From: Actinomadura madurae
GTDB taxonomy: Bacteria; Actinomycetota; Actinomycetes; Streptosporangiales; Streptosporangiaceae
Assembly (NCBI RefSeq): GCF_900115095.1
Contig: NZ_FOVH01000001.1
Coordinates: forward strand, 1,161,824 to 1,225,823
Length of the DNA: 64,000 nt
Reading direction: 5' to 3'
Part shown: positions 51,548 to 60,261 of the stretch, in pieces
Numbering within the stretch: the first letter of the stretch is position 1
How the letters are laid out: every line of letters starts with the position of its first letter
Made by a program: the position numbers and the translations under genes
Notes under the pieces: generated by a model
What the model was told of the DNA's origin: nothing
Databases searched by the model: none
The model's input: only the letters and a program-made list of their open reading frames with translations

Positions 51548-52696
51548 ATGAGGTGGCGCGTGAATATCCCCATCATCGGTCACGACGGGCGACGCGCTCC
51601 GGACGGTGAGCGGCTCGGGCCGGCGCTCAAGCGGATCACGGTCATCGGGACCGGGCTGATCGGGACCTCCATCGCGCTGGCCATGCGGCGGGTCGGCGCG
51701 GAGGTCCTGCTGATCGACCGGGATCCGGCGGTCGCCGGGCTCGCCGCGGAGCTGGGGGCCGGAGCCCCGTGGAGCGGCGAGTCGGCCGACGTCGCCGTGC
51801 TGGCCGTGCCGCCCTCGGCGGTCGCGAGGACCCTGCTGGACGCTCAGGAGCGCGGCCTGGCCGCGGCGTACACCGATGTGGCGAGCGTCAAGGTCCCGCC
51901 GTTGGCCGAGGCGGCCCGGCTGGGCTGCGACCTGCGGGTCTTCGTCGGCGGGCACCCGCTGGGAGGGAGCGAGCGGTCCGGCCCGCTCGCCGCCCGGCCC
52001 GAGCTCTTCGACGGCCGCCCCTGGGCGCTGTGCCCCGCGGAGGGCGCCGACCCCGCGGCCGTGGAGGCCGTGACCAGCCTCGTCACCGGGTGCGGCGCCA
52101 CCCCGGTCCGCATCGACGCCGCCGGGCACGACCGGGCGATGGCGCTCGTCTCGCACGCGCCGCACGTGGTGTCGTCCGCGATGGCGGCCCGCTTCGCCGA
52201 CGCACCGGAGGGCATGGTCGGCCTCGCGGGGCAGGGCGCCCGCGACGTCACCCGTATCGCCGGCGGGGCGCCGGCGCTCTGGCAGGAGATCCTGGCGGCC
52301 AATGCCGGCCCGGTCGCCGACGTGATCGAGGCGGTGTCGGACGACCTGGCCAGGGTCGCCTCCGCGCTGCGGGCGCGCGCCGGCGGGGAGCCGGCGGTGG
52401 CCGGGCTGCTGACACGGGGCGTCACCGGCCGCGACCGGATTCCGGTCAAGCGCGGCGGATCGGCCGGTCGGCTCACGACCGTCACCGTCCTCGTCGCCGA
52501 CCGCCCCGGCGAGCTCGCCCTCATCCTCCAGGCCGCCGGGGTCGCGGGGATCAACATCGAGGACGTCTCGATCGAGCATCTGCAGGGCCGGCCGGTCGGC
52601 GTGGCAGAACTGTCGGTGGACCCGGAATCGGCTCCGCGCCTGATCGCCGAACTTCGAGACCGCGGATGGTCTCTGCCTGATCCGCCCGGACGGTGA
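51548..52696 (+). CDS. Prephenate dehydrogenase with C-terminal ACT domain
   Basis: This is a 382-residue TyrA-type enzyme. VIGTGLIGTSIALAMRRVGA is the NAD(P)-binding turn. DVASVK, FVGGHPLGGSERSGP and ALVSHAPHVVSSAMAARF are the prephenate dehydrogenase active-site regions. An ACT domain (TTVTVLVADRPGELALILQA) lies near the end. It makes 4-hydroxyphenylpyruvate, the precursor of tyrosine and, in many NRPS clusters, of hydroxyphenylglycine or modified tyrosine. Starts at ATG 51548 or GTG 51560 are both possible; neither has a perfect ribosome site. As a cluster copy it probably secures aromatic precursor supply. Confidence 0.88.
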   Translation: MRWRVNIPIIGHDGRRAPDGERLGPALKRITVIGTGLIGTSIALAMRRVGAEVLLIDRDPAVAGLAAELGAGAPWSGESADVAVLAVPPSAVARTLLDAQERGLAAAYTDVASVKVPPLAEAARLGCDLRVFVGGHPLGGSERSGPLAARPELFDGRPWALCPAEGADPAAVEAVTSLVTGCGATPVRIDAAGHDRAMALVSHAPHVVSSAMAARFADAPEGMVGLAGQGARDVTRIAGGAPALWQEILAANAGPVADVIEAVSDDLARVASALRARAGGEPAVAGLLTRGVTGRDRIPVKRGGSAGRLTTVTVLVADRPGELALILQAAGVAGINIEDVSIEHLQGRPVGVAELSVDPESAPRLIAELRDRGWSLPDPPGR

Positions 52697-52770
52697 CGGC
52701 GCGATGGCCGAGAAAGAATTCGCCCACTCAGCGATGCCACAGAGTTCCATTGGCGGAGGGAAAGGCTTGT

Positions 52771-52801
52771 GTTCAACTGACGCGTTGCCGTGGTTGGACA
52801 T
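52771..52801 (+). promoter_or_regulatory. Second candidate SARP-type repeat pair
   Basis: GTTCAACTG (52771) and GTTGGACAT (52793) are again 22 bases apart and lie just upstream of the methyltransferase gene. They share the GTTCAA...GTTGRAC pattern with the pair at 51472. No convincing -10 box can be set beyond CATGCT at 52811, so this is weaker than the first. Confidence 0.3.
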
Positions 52802-52819
52802 CCGGTGCAGCATGCTTCG

Positions 52820-53578
52820 ATGTGTGCCGCTGAGATACCACTCTCCACCAGTGAGGACCGTTACCGTTCGGTGTTGGCCAATCAGAGCCGGGGCTCCACG
52901 CTCCAGTCCATCTACCGGGAGATCCTGGGCGGCGATTACCCCGCCGAGGTGGAGCCCTTCGGTTTCGTCACTCTGAGCGACCTGCGCCTGCTGGCGGAGA
53001 CCCTGGCGCAGTCGGGCACGACACGGCTGCTCGACGTCGGCTGCGGCCGTGGCGGCCCCGGTCTCTGGATCGCGCGCGAGCTCGATGTCCCCCTGGTCGG
53101 CGTGGACATCATCGCCGAGGCGGTGGCCGCCGCGTCGGATCGGGCGGCGGGCTTCGGCATGGCGTCCCGGGCCGGCTTCCACGTGGCCAGCGCCACGGAC
53201 ACCGGCCTGCCCGCCGGAGGCTTCGACGGAGCGGTCAGTGTCGACGCGCTGTGGATGGTGCACGACAAGTCGGGCGCGTTCCGCGAGCTGGCACGGGTGC
53301 TCCGTCCCGGAGGCCGGCTGGTGTTCACCAGCTGGGAACCTGTTCACCTGCCTTATGATTTCTTTCTCGAAAGAGCCGGATTCACCGACATCACCAAGCG
53401 TCCCACCGGTTCGCGGGACCGGGAGATCGCCGTGCACGAGGCCATCCTGCGCAATTGGGAGGCGATCTCCGAGGAACTCGGTGAAGAGGCCGCCAAGGTG
53501 CTCAGGGCAGAGGCGACGCACACCCCGGCCCTGTTGGACGAAAATCCGCGGGTCGTCATTTCGGCCGTCCGCCGCTGA
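52820..53578 (+). CDS. SAM-dependent class I methyltransferase
   Basis: This is a 252-residue methyltransferase. Motif I is RLLDVGCGRGGPGLWIAREL, and LVGVDIIAEAVAAASDRA is the acidic loop after strand 2. GGFDGAVSVDALWMVHDKSG and LRPGGRLVFTSWEP are the later core motifs of the UbiE/Methyltransf_11 group. It would methylate a small molecule, perhaps an amino acid precursor such as the keto acid from the preceding enzyme or the finished peptide; the sequence does not decide. ATG 52820 is chosen over GTG 52790 for fold length, but neither has a clear ribosome site. An in-frame GTG at 52871 is a third option. Confidence 0.8.
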   Translation: MCAAEIPLSTSEDRYRSVLANQSRGSTLQSIYREILGGDYPAEVEPFGFVTLSDLRLLAETLAQSGTTRLLDVGCGRGGPGLWIARELDVPLVGVDIIAEAVAAASDRAAGFGMASRAGFHVASATDTGLPAGGFDGAVSVDALWMVHDKSGAFRELARVLRPGGRLVFTSWEPVHLPYDFFLERAGFTDITKRPTGSRDREIAVHEAILRNWEAISEELGEEAAKVLRAEATHTPALLDENPRVVISAVRR

Positions 53579-53596
53579 CGGCTTCATAGTCGCTCC

Positions 53597-53626
53597 TTGA
53601 CGGTTTGCGCGCGGGTCGGTTGTAAT
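53597..53626 (+). promoter_or_regulatory. Promoter of the threonine-synthase-like gene
   Basis: TTGACG (53597-53602) and TGTAAT (53621-53626) are separated by 18 bases and match vegetative -35 and -10 boxes well. ATG 53656 follows with a CGAAGGAG ribosome site. This gene seems to have its own constitutive-type promoter inside the cluster. Confidence 0.5.
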
Positions 53627-53655
53627 GCCCGGAAGCCGCTTTTCGAAGGAGAATC

Positions 53656-54900
53656 ATGCCGCTGAACGCCGATTTCGTCATGAACAAAGAAGTTCTGGTC
53701 TGTCGACGGCATGGTGTGGCCGCGAATCCAGAGGTTCCTTGGCTGTGCGGTGAATGCAGCACGACCCTCAGCCCGCCGATCGACGACGTCGTGATGGATG
53801 CCGAAGCCTTGCGCGAGAGGCCCAGGAATATATACAGGATGCGCGAGCTACTGCCGGTCGGGCCTCTGCCGACCATCGGCCTCCATACTGGATGGACGCC
53901 ACTTGTTCACGCGCGTCGACTGGGCGGCCTCATCGGTCTCGAGAATCTCTACCTCAAGCTCGACTGCTATAACTGGCCATCCTTCTCGTACAAAGATCGA
54001 GTCGTCGCCATGGCCCTTCAGTATGCGTTCGAACGAGGCGCGTCGACCGTCGCCTGCGTTTCCACGGGCAACGTCGGCAACTCGCTGGCCTCGCTCGCCG
54101 CCGCGGCGAACATGCGCGCCGTCGTCTTCTACCCCGACGGCATCGAGCCGGCCAAGAACGTCGTGAGCTCGGTCCATGGCGCCGAGATCTTCCAGCTGCA
54201 GGGGACGTTCGACCAGGTGAACGCGATCTGCCGGGAGCTCGCCCTCAAGGGGGTGGTGCCCTTCGTCAACCTGGACCTGCGCCCGTTCTATGCCGAGGGC
54301 GCCAAGACGATCGCCTACGAAGTGGTCGAACAGCTCGGCTGGCGGCAGCCGTCCAACGTGATCGTGCCTGTGGCGGGAGCGACGCTGCTCACCCGGATAG
54401 CCCATGGTTTCGAGGAGATGAGCCGCCTCGGCATGACGGCCGCCGGCGGCGGGCCGCGCATCCATGCCGCGCAGGCCGCCGGATGCGCTCCGGTCGCGGA
54501 CGCGTTCGAGCACGGAGAATCCGCGGTGCGGCCCTGTGTCCCCGACACGCTGGCGAAGTCGCTCGCCATCGGCAACCCCACCGATGGAAAGGTGGCCCTG
54601 GATCTGATCGGCAGGTCCAACGGATCGGCTTCCGCCATTTCCGACGAGGAGATCGTCGAAAGCATCGGGCTGCTCGCCTCGACGGAGGGCGTGTTCACCG
54701 AGCCCGCCGGTGGCGTCGTGGTCGCGACGGCGAGGCGACTGGCCAGAGCAGGGATCATCTCCCCGGAGGAGTCGGTGGTGGCCGTGATCTCCGGGAACGG
54801 GCTCAAGGCCCAGGAGGTGGTCGCCTCCTCCGTTGAGCGCGTGACCCGGCTCCCGGCGGACGCCGACACCGTCAGCGGCGCGCTCATCGACGCACTGTAA
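53656..54900 (+). CDS. Threonine-synthase-like PLP enzyme
   Basis: This is a 414-residue fold-type II PLP enzyme. The N-terminus holds a zinc-ribbon-like pair (VCRRHG ... WLCGEC), as in some threonine synthases. The PLP lysine is in [15 protein letters not shown], and [20 protein letters not shown] binds the phosphate. [11 protein letters not shown] and [18 protein letters not shown] complete the family pattern. Threonine synthase converts O-phosphohomoserine to threonine; cluster-borne homologues can make 2,3-diaminobutyrate or other beta-substituted residues. Here it may supply threonine or a non-protein residue to the NRPS. Codon use is less GC-biased at the start (to about 53900) than in its neighbours. 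Confidence 0.8.
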   Translation: MPLNADFVMNKEVLVCRRHGVAANPEVPWLCGECSTTLSPPIDDVVMDAEALRERPRNIYRMRELLPVGPLPTIGLHTGWTPLVHARRLGGLIGLENLYLKLDCYNWPSFSYKDRVVAMALQYAFERGASTVACVSTGNVGNSLASLAAAANMRAVVFYPDGIEPAKNVVSSVHGAEIFQLQGTFDQVNAICRELALKGVVPFVNLDLRPFYAEGAKTIAYEVVEQLGWRQPSNVIVPVAGATLLTRIAHGFEEMSRLGMTAAGGGPRIHAAQAAGCAPVADAFEHGESAVRPCVPDTLAKSLAIGNPTDGKVALDLIGRSNGSASAISDEEIVESIGLLASTEGVFTEPAGGVVVATARRLARAGIISPEESVVAVISGNGLKAQEVVASSVERVTRLPADADTVSGALIDAL

Positions 54901-55010
54901 GGCCCCGAGGCCGGTGCGGACGTCGCGAGGGACCTGGTCGGCGGGCGATCCCCGCGGGCCCGTCCAAGTGGCGCAACGACGCAGTTGACCGTTTCGGAAG
55001 GGGCGTCGCA

Positions 55011-55832
55011 ATGACCGCTCTGGGGTCCTCACGCGAGGACCGTGCTCGGGTGCGCTACGAGAAGCGCGGGCACGTCGCGTATGTGACCCTCGACCGGCCC
55101 GAGGTGCTCAATGCCATGGACCTGCGCACGCACGAGGAACTGGGCGCCGTGTGGGACGACGTGGAGGCCGATGACGGTGTGCGGGTCGCCGTTCTGACGG
55201 GGGCGGGCGACCGGGCCTTCTCGGCCGGGCAGGATCTCAAGGAGCGGGCCAGGCTGACCGAGGAGGGCGTGGCGCCCACCACCTTCGGGAGCCGGGGGCA
55301 GCCCGGGTGGCCCCGGCTGACCGAGCGGTTCACGCTGTCGAAGCCGGTGATCGCACGGGTGCACGGATACGCCGTGGGTGGCGGTTTCGAACTGGCGCTG
55401 GCCTGTGACCTGATCATCGCGTCGGAGGAGGCGGTCTTCGCGCTGCCCGAGGCGACGCTCGGCCTGGTCCCGGGGGCCGGCGGCGCGTTCAGGCTGGCCC
55501 GGCAGCTGCCACTGAAGATCGCGATGGGATACCTGCTCACCGGCCGGCGCATGACCGCCGCGACGGCGCTGCGGTACGGCCTGGTCAACGAGGTCGTGCC
55601 CTACGCGGATCTGGACCGGTGCGTCGCGGAATGGACGGACGGCATCGCCGGCAGCGCACCGCTCTCCGTGCGGGCCCTCAAGGAGAGCGTTCTCCGATCG
55701 GTTGACATGCCCCTCGAAAAGGCATTCTCGTCCAGTTATGTCTGGGAGGAACGCCGCAGGCGCAGCCGCGACGCGGCGGAAGGCGTGCGGGCGTTCACGG
55801 AAAAGCGCGACCCGGTGTGGTCCGGCGATTAG
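55011..55832 (+). CDS. Enoyl-CoA hydratase/isomerase (crotonase family)
   Basis: This is a 273-residue crotonase. [31 protein letters not shown] and [20 protein letters not shown] form the oxyanion hole and CoA site. [20 protein letters not shown] carries the Glu position of the hydratases ([10 protein letters not shown]). It hydrates or isomerises an enoyl thioester. In this cluster, directly before the fatty acyl-AMP ligase and carrier protein genes, it may shape the acyl chain that primes the peptide. A DpgD-like role in dihydroxyphenylglycine synthesis is an alternative, but no DpgA-type gene is in the window. ATG 55011 follows GGAAGGGG. Confidence 0.87.
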   Translation: MTALGSSREDRARVRYEKRGHVAYVTLDRPEVLNAMDLRTHEELGAVWDDVEADDGVRVAVLTGAGDRAFSAGQDLKERARLTEEGVAPTTFGSRGQPGWPRLTERFTLSKPVIARVHGYAVGGGFELALACDLIIASEEAVFALPEATLGLVPGAGGAFRLARQLPLKIAMGYLLTGRRMTAATALRYGLVNEVVPYADLDRCVAEWTDGIAGSAPLSVRALKESVLRSVDMPLEKAFSSSYVWEERRRRSRDAAEGVRAFTEKRDPVWSGD

Positions 55833-55933
55833 CCGACGAATGGCGGTGCATTCAGGGCCGCGGTTGAACGCATTGAGCGGTGTCGCGATTCCATGTCAAA
55901 GTGCTGGAGCCCAGAAGGAAAGCCGGTGCGTTC

Positions 55934-57697
55934 ATGCTGAATTTCGATGGATACCGGAATGTCGCCGAGGCGTTCGCCGGACGGGTCGCCGAGCACCCGG
56001 ACCGGATGGCGCTGTCCATCGTCCGGGGCCCCGCCGCCGAGGACCACGAGATCCTCACCTACGCCGAGCTCGGCCGCCGCGCCAGGGTGCGGGCGGCCGG
56101 GCTCGCCGGGCGGCTGGCCCCCGGGGACCGAGTGGTCATCGCGCTGCCGACCTGCACCGAGTACGTCGAGACCTACCTCGCGTGCCTGTTCGCCGGCCTC
56201 GTGGCGGTGCCGGTCCCGGCGCCCGGCCAGTCGCGCGCCGACACCCGGCTCACCGCGATCATCGGAGACTGCGCGCCGCGTCTCGTCGTCACCACGAAGG
56301 ACGACCGGGAGCCGCTCGCCGCCCGGCTCAGAGATCACGGGCTCGGGCAGGTGCCGGTCGAGGACGTGGGAGAGGCCGGACCAGGGGAGCCGCCCGCGGG
56401 GCCGCTCCACCGTCCCGGCCCTGACACGCTCGCGGTCCTCCAGTACAGCTCGGGCTCCACGGCGACCCCGAAAGGGGTGATGCTCGGCCACGGCAACATC
56501 CTCGCCGACATGGGCGCGATCCGCGCCGGCACCGGGGCGGGCGCCGAGGACTCGATCGGCTCCTGGCTGCCCCTCCACCACGACATGGGCCTGTTCCTCC
56601 ATCTCACGGCGGGCCTGATGTTCGGCAATCCCATCGCGCTGATGCCCGCCACGGCCTTCGTCAGGCGCCCCCTGGAGTGGCTCCGGATGATGGAGCGGTA
56701 CGCGAGCACGATCACCGGGGGCCCCAACTTCGCCTTCGAGCTGTGCACCCGCCTCATCCGGGACGACGATCTCGACACGCTCGACCTGTCCCGGCTGCGC
56801 ATCATCCACAACGGCTCCGAGCCGATCCACGCGCCCACCCTGGCGGCGTTCGCCAAGCGCTTCGCGCGCACCGGGCTGCGGCCCGAGGCGTTCGCGGCGG
56901 CGTACGGGATGGCGGAGGCCACGGTGTTCGTGACGTCCACCCCGCCCAGCGCGCCGCCGACCGTCCTCGTCGCCGACCGGGACCGCCTGGAGTCCGCCGA
57001 AGCCCCGGCGCTCGTCGCGACGGCCCGTGGCACGGGCAGGGAGATCGTGGGCGTCGGCGCGCCGCCCGGCGGCTTCGACACCCGGATCGTCGACCCGCGG
57101 ACCCGCCGCCGGCTGCCCGGCGGCGCCGTGGGCGAGATCTGGCTGCGCGGCGCCCCCATGGGGCGCGGCTACTGGAACAGGCCCGAACTCAGGGCCGAGG
57201 TCTTCGAGGCGCGTCTCGCCGATGAGGACGCCGGTCCGGCGGGCCCCGGATGGCTGCGCACGGGCGATCTGGGCGCCGTGGTGAACGGCGAGCTGTTCGT
57301 CACCGGACGGCTCAAGGAGATGATGATCGTCTACGGCCGCAACATCTATCCGCAGGACGTCGAGCAGGCGGCGCGCGGCGACCAGCCGGCGCTCGCGGGG
57401 CTCGTCGGCGCGGCCTTCGGGGTCTCCGAGCCCGACGAGCGGATCGTGCTCGTGCACGAGGTCGCCCCCGGAACGCCGGCGGCCGAGCTGCCCGCGGTCG
57501 CGGCGGACGTGTCGCGCCGGCTCACGGTGGAGCTGGGGGTGCCGGTGCGGAACGTCGTCCTGGTGCGGCGCGGCACGGTGGGCCGGACGACCAGCGGCAA
57601 GATCCAGCGGGTCGAGACGCGCGCGAGGTTCCTCGCCGGCGAGATCGCGCCGCTGTACGCGGAGCTGGAGCCCGATGTGCGAGGCATCACGGGCTGA
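55934..57697 (+). CDS. Fatty acyl-AMP ligase (FAAL)
   Basis: This is a 587-residue acyl adenylate ligase. Motifs are LQYSSGSTATPKGVMLGHGN (A3), WLPLHHDMGLFLHL (FAAL-type, distinct from CoA ligases), AAYGMAEATVFVTST (A5), WLRTGDLGAVVNGELFVTGR and MMIVYGRNIYPQDVEQAA. It would activate a fatty acid as acyl-AMP and load it on the carrier protein encoded 13 bases downstream, without CoA. This is the standard starter step for lipopeptides. ATG 55934 (MLNFDGYRN) is the natural family start; the frame upstream of it has no ribosome site. Confidence 0.9.
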   Translation: MLNFDGYRNVAEAFAGRVAEHPDRMALSIVRGPAAEDHEILTYAELGRRARVRAAGLAGRLAPGDRVVIALPTCTEYVETYLACLFAGLVAVPVPAPGQSRADTRLTAIIGDCAPRLVVTTKDDREPLAARLRDHGLGQVPVEDVGEAGPGEPPAGPLHRPGPDTLAVLQYSSGSTATPKGVMLGHGNILADMGAIRAGTGAGAEDSIGSWLPLHHDMGLFLHLTAGLMFGNPIALMPATAFVRRPLEWLRMMERYASTITGGPNFAFELCTRLIRDDDLDTLDLSRLRIIHNGSEPIHAPTLAAFAKRFARTGLRPEAFAAAYGMAEATVFVTSTPPSAPPTVLVADRDRLESAEAPALVATARGTGREIVGVGAPPGGFDTRIVDPRTRRRLPGGAVGEIWLRGAPMGRGYWNRPELRAEVFEARLADEDAGPAGPGWLRTGDLGAVVNGELFVTGRLKEMMIVYGRNIYPQDVEQAARGDQPALAGLVGAAFGVSEPDERIVLVHEVAPGTPAAELPAVAADVSRRLTVELGVPVRNVVLVRRGTVGRTTSGKIQRVETRARFLAGEIAPLYAELEPDVRGITG

Positions 57698-57710
57698 GAA
57701 GGGAGACCAC

Positions 57711-57980
57711 GTGACCGAGACCGATGTGACCGATGCGCCGTGGACGCCGGCGGGTGTCCGCTCCTGGCTGGTCGAGCACCTCGCCCTCCATCTCAGGGTG
57801 CCCGAGGCCGAGATCGATCCCGACGCGTCGCTCACCGGCGGCGGCCTGGACTCCGTTCACGCGCACACGCTCTGCGCCGACATCGAGGACGCGCTGGGCG
57901 TGTACATCGAGCCGCCCCAGCTTTGGGAGGCCGACACCGTCAACCGGCTCACCGCCTACCTCGTCGAGCGGACGAACTGA
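57711..57980 (+). CDS. Stand-alone acyl carrier protein
   Basis: This is an 89-residue carrier protein. GGGLDSVHAHTLCADIEDAL has the phosphopantetheine Ser in LDS. Helix 1 (VRSWLVEHLALHLRVPEAEI) and helix 4 (TVNRLTAYLVERTN) frame it. It receives the acyl group from the FAAL and delivers it to the N-terminal condensation domain of the NRPS. GTG 57711 with AAGGGAG upstream is preferred; the longer frame starts inside the FAAL gene. It ends this run of plus-strand genes, just before tandem terminators. Confidence 0.88.
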   Translation: MTETDVTDAPWTPAGVRSWLVEHLALHLRVPEAEIDPDASLTGGGLDSVHAHTLCADIEDALGVYIEPPQLWEADTVNRLTAYLVERTN

Positions 57981-58017
57981 GCCGAGGGGAAGAGCGCCGG
58001 CGGAGGGGAGCCGTCCG

Positions 58018-58048
58018 ACCGGTGCCCGGCCGTGCGCCGGGCACCGGT
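58018..58048. terminator. Strong bidirectional terminator (13-bp stem)
   Basis: ACCGGTGCCCGGC (58018-58030) and GCCGGGCACCGGT (58036-58048) form a perfect 13-bp stem with the loop CGTGC. It lies 37 bases past the carrier protein stop and between two convergent genes, so it can end transcription from both sides. Confidence 0.75.
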
Positions 58049-58066
58049 GCCGTTCTCCAGAGCGCA

Positions 58067-58094
58067 TCCCGGACGACCGTGACGCCGTCCGGGA
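58067..58094. terminator. Second hairpin between convergent genes (9-bp stem)
   Basis: TCCCGGACG (58067-58075) and CGTCCGGGA (58086-58094) form a perfect 9-bp stem with a 10-base loop, 17 bases past the end of the halogenase gene on the minus strand. With the stem at 58018 it makes a back-to-back terminator pair. Confidence 0.65.
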
Positions 58095-58110
58095 CTTGGG
58101 GCGGCCCCGG

Positions 58111-59607
58111 TCACGTCTCCTCGGCCCGCACCCAGAACATGCCGTCGGCCGAGGAGACCAGGCCGCTGTCGAACATCGGCGTCTCGGCCCCGGCTTCCTC
58201 CCGCAGGTGTGCGCGCGTCTGGACCACCGCGCCCTCCCGCACCGCCTCGCGGACCAGGGAGGCCCGGAACAGGGGCATCATGCTGCCCCTCGTGCCCCTG
58301 CCGACCTCGTCGACCGCGTCGGCGAACTCCTTCGACCTCGACTGGAAACGCCGCGCCACGCCGGACGCGTCGGCGAGGGCGGACTCTCCGGAGGACACAC
58401 CGGCGATCAGGTCGATGAACGACTCCAGTTCGGTGTGGGTGCTCTTGGTGACCTTCTTCGCCGACCAGAAGTACGACGTCTCGCTCACGTGCATGTCGTA
58501 GAAGGACATCAGGAACTCGTAGAACACGCCGTACTCGCGCCGGTACCTCGCCTCGAACTCCTCGAAGGCGACCCGCTCGTCCACGATGCCGGCCATCACG
58601 CTGTTGATCGAGCGCGCGGCCAGCAGGGCGCTGTAGGTGGCCAGATGGACGCCCGAGGAGAACACCGGGTCGATGAAGCAGGCGGCGTCGCCCACGAGCA
58701 CCATGCCGGGTCGCGAGAACGCCGTGTGGTGGTAGGAGTAGTCCTTGCGGACCCGGAGCTTCCCGTACTGGCCGGTGGTGACGCGCTTGGCCGACGAGAG
58801 GTAGTCGCTGATCATCGGGCACTCCTCGATGAGCGCCTCGAGCGCGCGCTCCGGATCCCCCTGGATCTTGCTCGCCATGTCGCGCCGGACGACGGCGCCG
58901 ACGCTGGTCAGCGTGTCGCTGAGCGGGATGTACCAGAACCAGCCGCTGTCGAACGCCGCGGACAGGATGTTCCCCGAGTTGGGCGCGGGAAGGCGCTTGC
59001 CGCCCTCGTAGTAGCCGAACAGCGCGACATTTCGGAAGAACTCGGAGTACTTTCGCGATCCGCCGACATGCCGGTTGATGCGGCTCCCGTTTCCCGACGC
59101 GTCGACGACGAACCGGGCGCGGGCCTCGCGGCCGGTGCCGCCGGCGTCGGTATAGGAGACCCCGCGAACCCGCTCCTCGTCGGCGATCACGTTGGTGACG
59201 CAGCATTGTTCCCGTACGTCGACGCCCACGCGGCGGGCGTTGTCGAGCAGGATCTGGTCGAACCTGCTCCGCTCGACCTGGTAGGCGAAGGACGTCGGCG
59301 CGGCCATCTTCGGCGAGAGGGAGAAGGAGACCGTCCACGGCTCCGGATTGGCGCCCCATCTGAGCGTGCCGCCCCGCTTCACCATGAAGCCGGCCTTGGC
59401 CAGCTCGTCCGCCACTCCGAGGAGCACGCACACGCCCTGCACCGTGCCCGGAAGCAGGGACTCGCCGATCTGGTACCGCGGGAACCTCTCCTTCTCCAAG
59501 AGAAGGACCCGATGCCCCTGCATCGCCACGAGCGCGGCCAGAGCAGAGCCGCCGGGACCGCCGCCCACGACGACGACATCGAATTCTTCGACAGTTCCAG
59601 AACTCAT
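58111..59607 (-). CDS. FAD-dependent halogenase (NRPS/PKS tailoring type)
   Basis: This is a 498-residue flavin halogenase. VVVVGGGPGGSALAALVAMQ is the FAD turn (GxGxxG), and SGWFWYIPLSDTLTSVGAVV contains the WxWxIP halogenase motif. FPRYQIGESLLPGTVQGVC and LVGDAACFIDPVFSSGVHLA complete the family. Length and motifs match enzymes that chlorinate carrier-bound aromatic residues (glycopeptide and enediyne type) rather than free tryptophan. No flavin reductase gene is adjacent. ATG 59607 follows GAAGGGTG. It is the only cluster gene on the minus strand, divergent from mbtH across a 407-base control region. Confidence 0.9.
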   Translation of the reverse strand: MSSGTVEEFDVVVVGGGPGGSALAALVAMQGHRVLLLEKERFPRYQIGESLLPGTVQGVCVLLGVADELAKAGFMVKRGGTLRWGANPEPWTVSFSLSPKMAAPTSFAYQVERSRFDQILLDNARRVGVDVREQCCVTNVIADEERVRGVSYTDAGGTGREARARFVVDASGNGSRINRHVGGSRKYSEFFRNVALFGYYEGGKRLPAPNSGNILSAAFDSGWFWYIPLSDTLTSVGAVVRRDMASKIQGDPERALEALIEECPMISDYLSSAKRVTTGQYGKLRVRKDYSYHHTAFSRPGMVLVGDAACFIDPVFSSGVHLATYSALLAARSINSVMAGIVDERVAFEEFEARYRREYGVFYEFLMSFYDMHVSETSYFWSAKKVTKSTHTELESFIDLIAGVSSGESALADASGVARRFQSRSKEFADAVDEVGRGTRGSMMPLFRASLVREAVREGAVVQTRAHLREEAGAETPMFDSGLVSSADGMFWVRAEET

Positions 59608-60014
59608 CGGACACCCTTCTCGCACGGACGGTTCAGGGGCGCATGACCACGGCCCGCAGCCGGTGCGCCCCGTCGATCACCTGCTGCGCGGCCCGATGCT
59701 TTTCCGTTGAAGCACGAGCTGCCTGAATGAAACATTCTCAATGGACCGCGAGGAAACCGGTGATCGGTCCATTCGGTCAGGCGTCCGCTGATCAACAACG
59801 TGCGTTCGGGCCGGATCCTAGCGTGGGTTCATCGCTGTTTGCCCGGCGCGCTCGAACGCGCCTCCGCGGCGGGTGCCCAACTGGGGCGGTGCGCCGGTTG
59901 AACACCCGTGCCGCGTTCAACCGGCGGCTGGCGAACCCGTTTGACCATGCGGCATGTTGATCGTTAGTCATTTGTCCGGCATGGACTCTCAAGGCCCGGT
60001 GAAGGGACAGCACG
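59608..60014. promoter_or_regulatory. Divergent control region with long inverted repeat
   Basis: The 407 bases between the halogenase and MbtH genes hold no gene. A perfect 12-bp inverted repeat, CGCCGGTTGAAC (59892-59903) and GTTCAACCGGCG (59915-59926), separated by 11 bases, lies near the middle. On the minus strand GTTCAACCG (from 59903) is followed 22 bases on by GTTGGGC, like the repeat pairs at 51472 and 52771. A TAGGAT-like -10 (minus strand, 59820-59815) could serve the halogenase. The region probably drives both genes under cluster control. Confidence 0.5.
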
Positions 60015-60233
60015 GTGACGAATCCTTTTGAAGACCCCGATGCCATGTACCTGGTTCTCGTCAACGACGAGAACCAGCACTCGCTCTGGCCGGTATTCAT
60101 CGACGTGCCGGACGGCTGGAAAACGGTGTTCGGGGAGGCCGGCCGGCAGGAATGCCTCGACTACATAGAGAAGTCCTGGACGGACATGCGGCCCAAGAGC
60201 CTGATCGAGGCCATGGAGAAGATGGAGAAGTAG
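60015..60233 (+). CDS. MbtH-like protein
   Basis: This is a 72-residue MbtH protein: [20 protein letters not shown], then [20 protein letters not shown] and [17 protein letters not shown], with the conserved Trp and Pro positions. MbtH proteins bind NRPS adenylation domains and make them soluble and active. GTG 60015 lies 7 bases after AAGGGA. The NRPS gene begins 28 bases downstream, so the two are co-transcribed. Confidence 0.95.
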   Translation: MTNPFEDPDAMYLVLVNDENQHSLWPVFIDVPDGWKTVFGEAGRQECLDYIEKSWTDMRPKSLIEAMEKMEK

Positions 60234-60261
60234 AAGCCCTGATCGGTCGGGAAAGGCTGTC

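Noticed and set aside
54962..54990. GTCCAAGTG/GTTGACC pair as a definite promoter of the crotonase gene
   Set aside because: Spacing matches the SARP-like pairs, but no -10 box fits before ATG 55011, and one repeat deviates from the pattern. It is kept only as supporting context.
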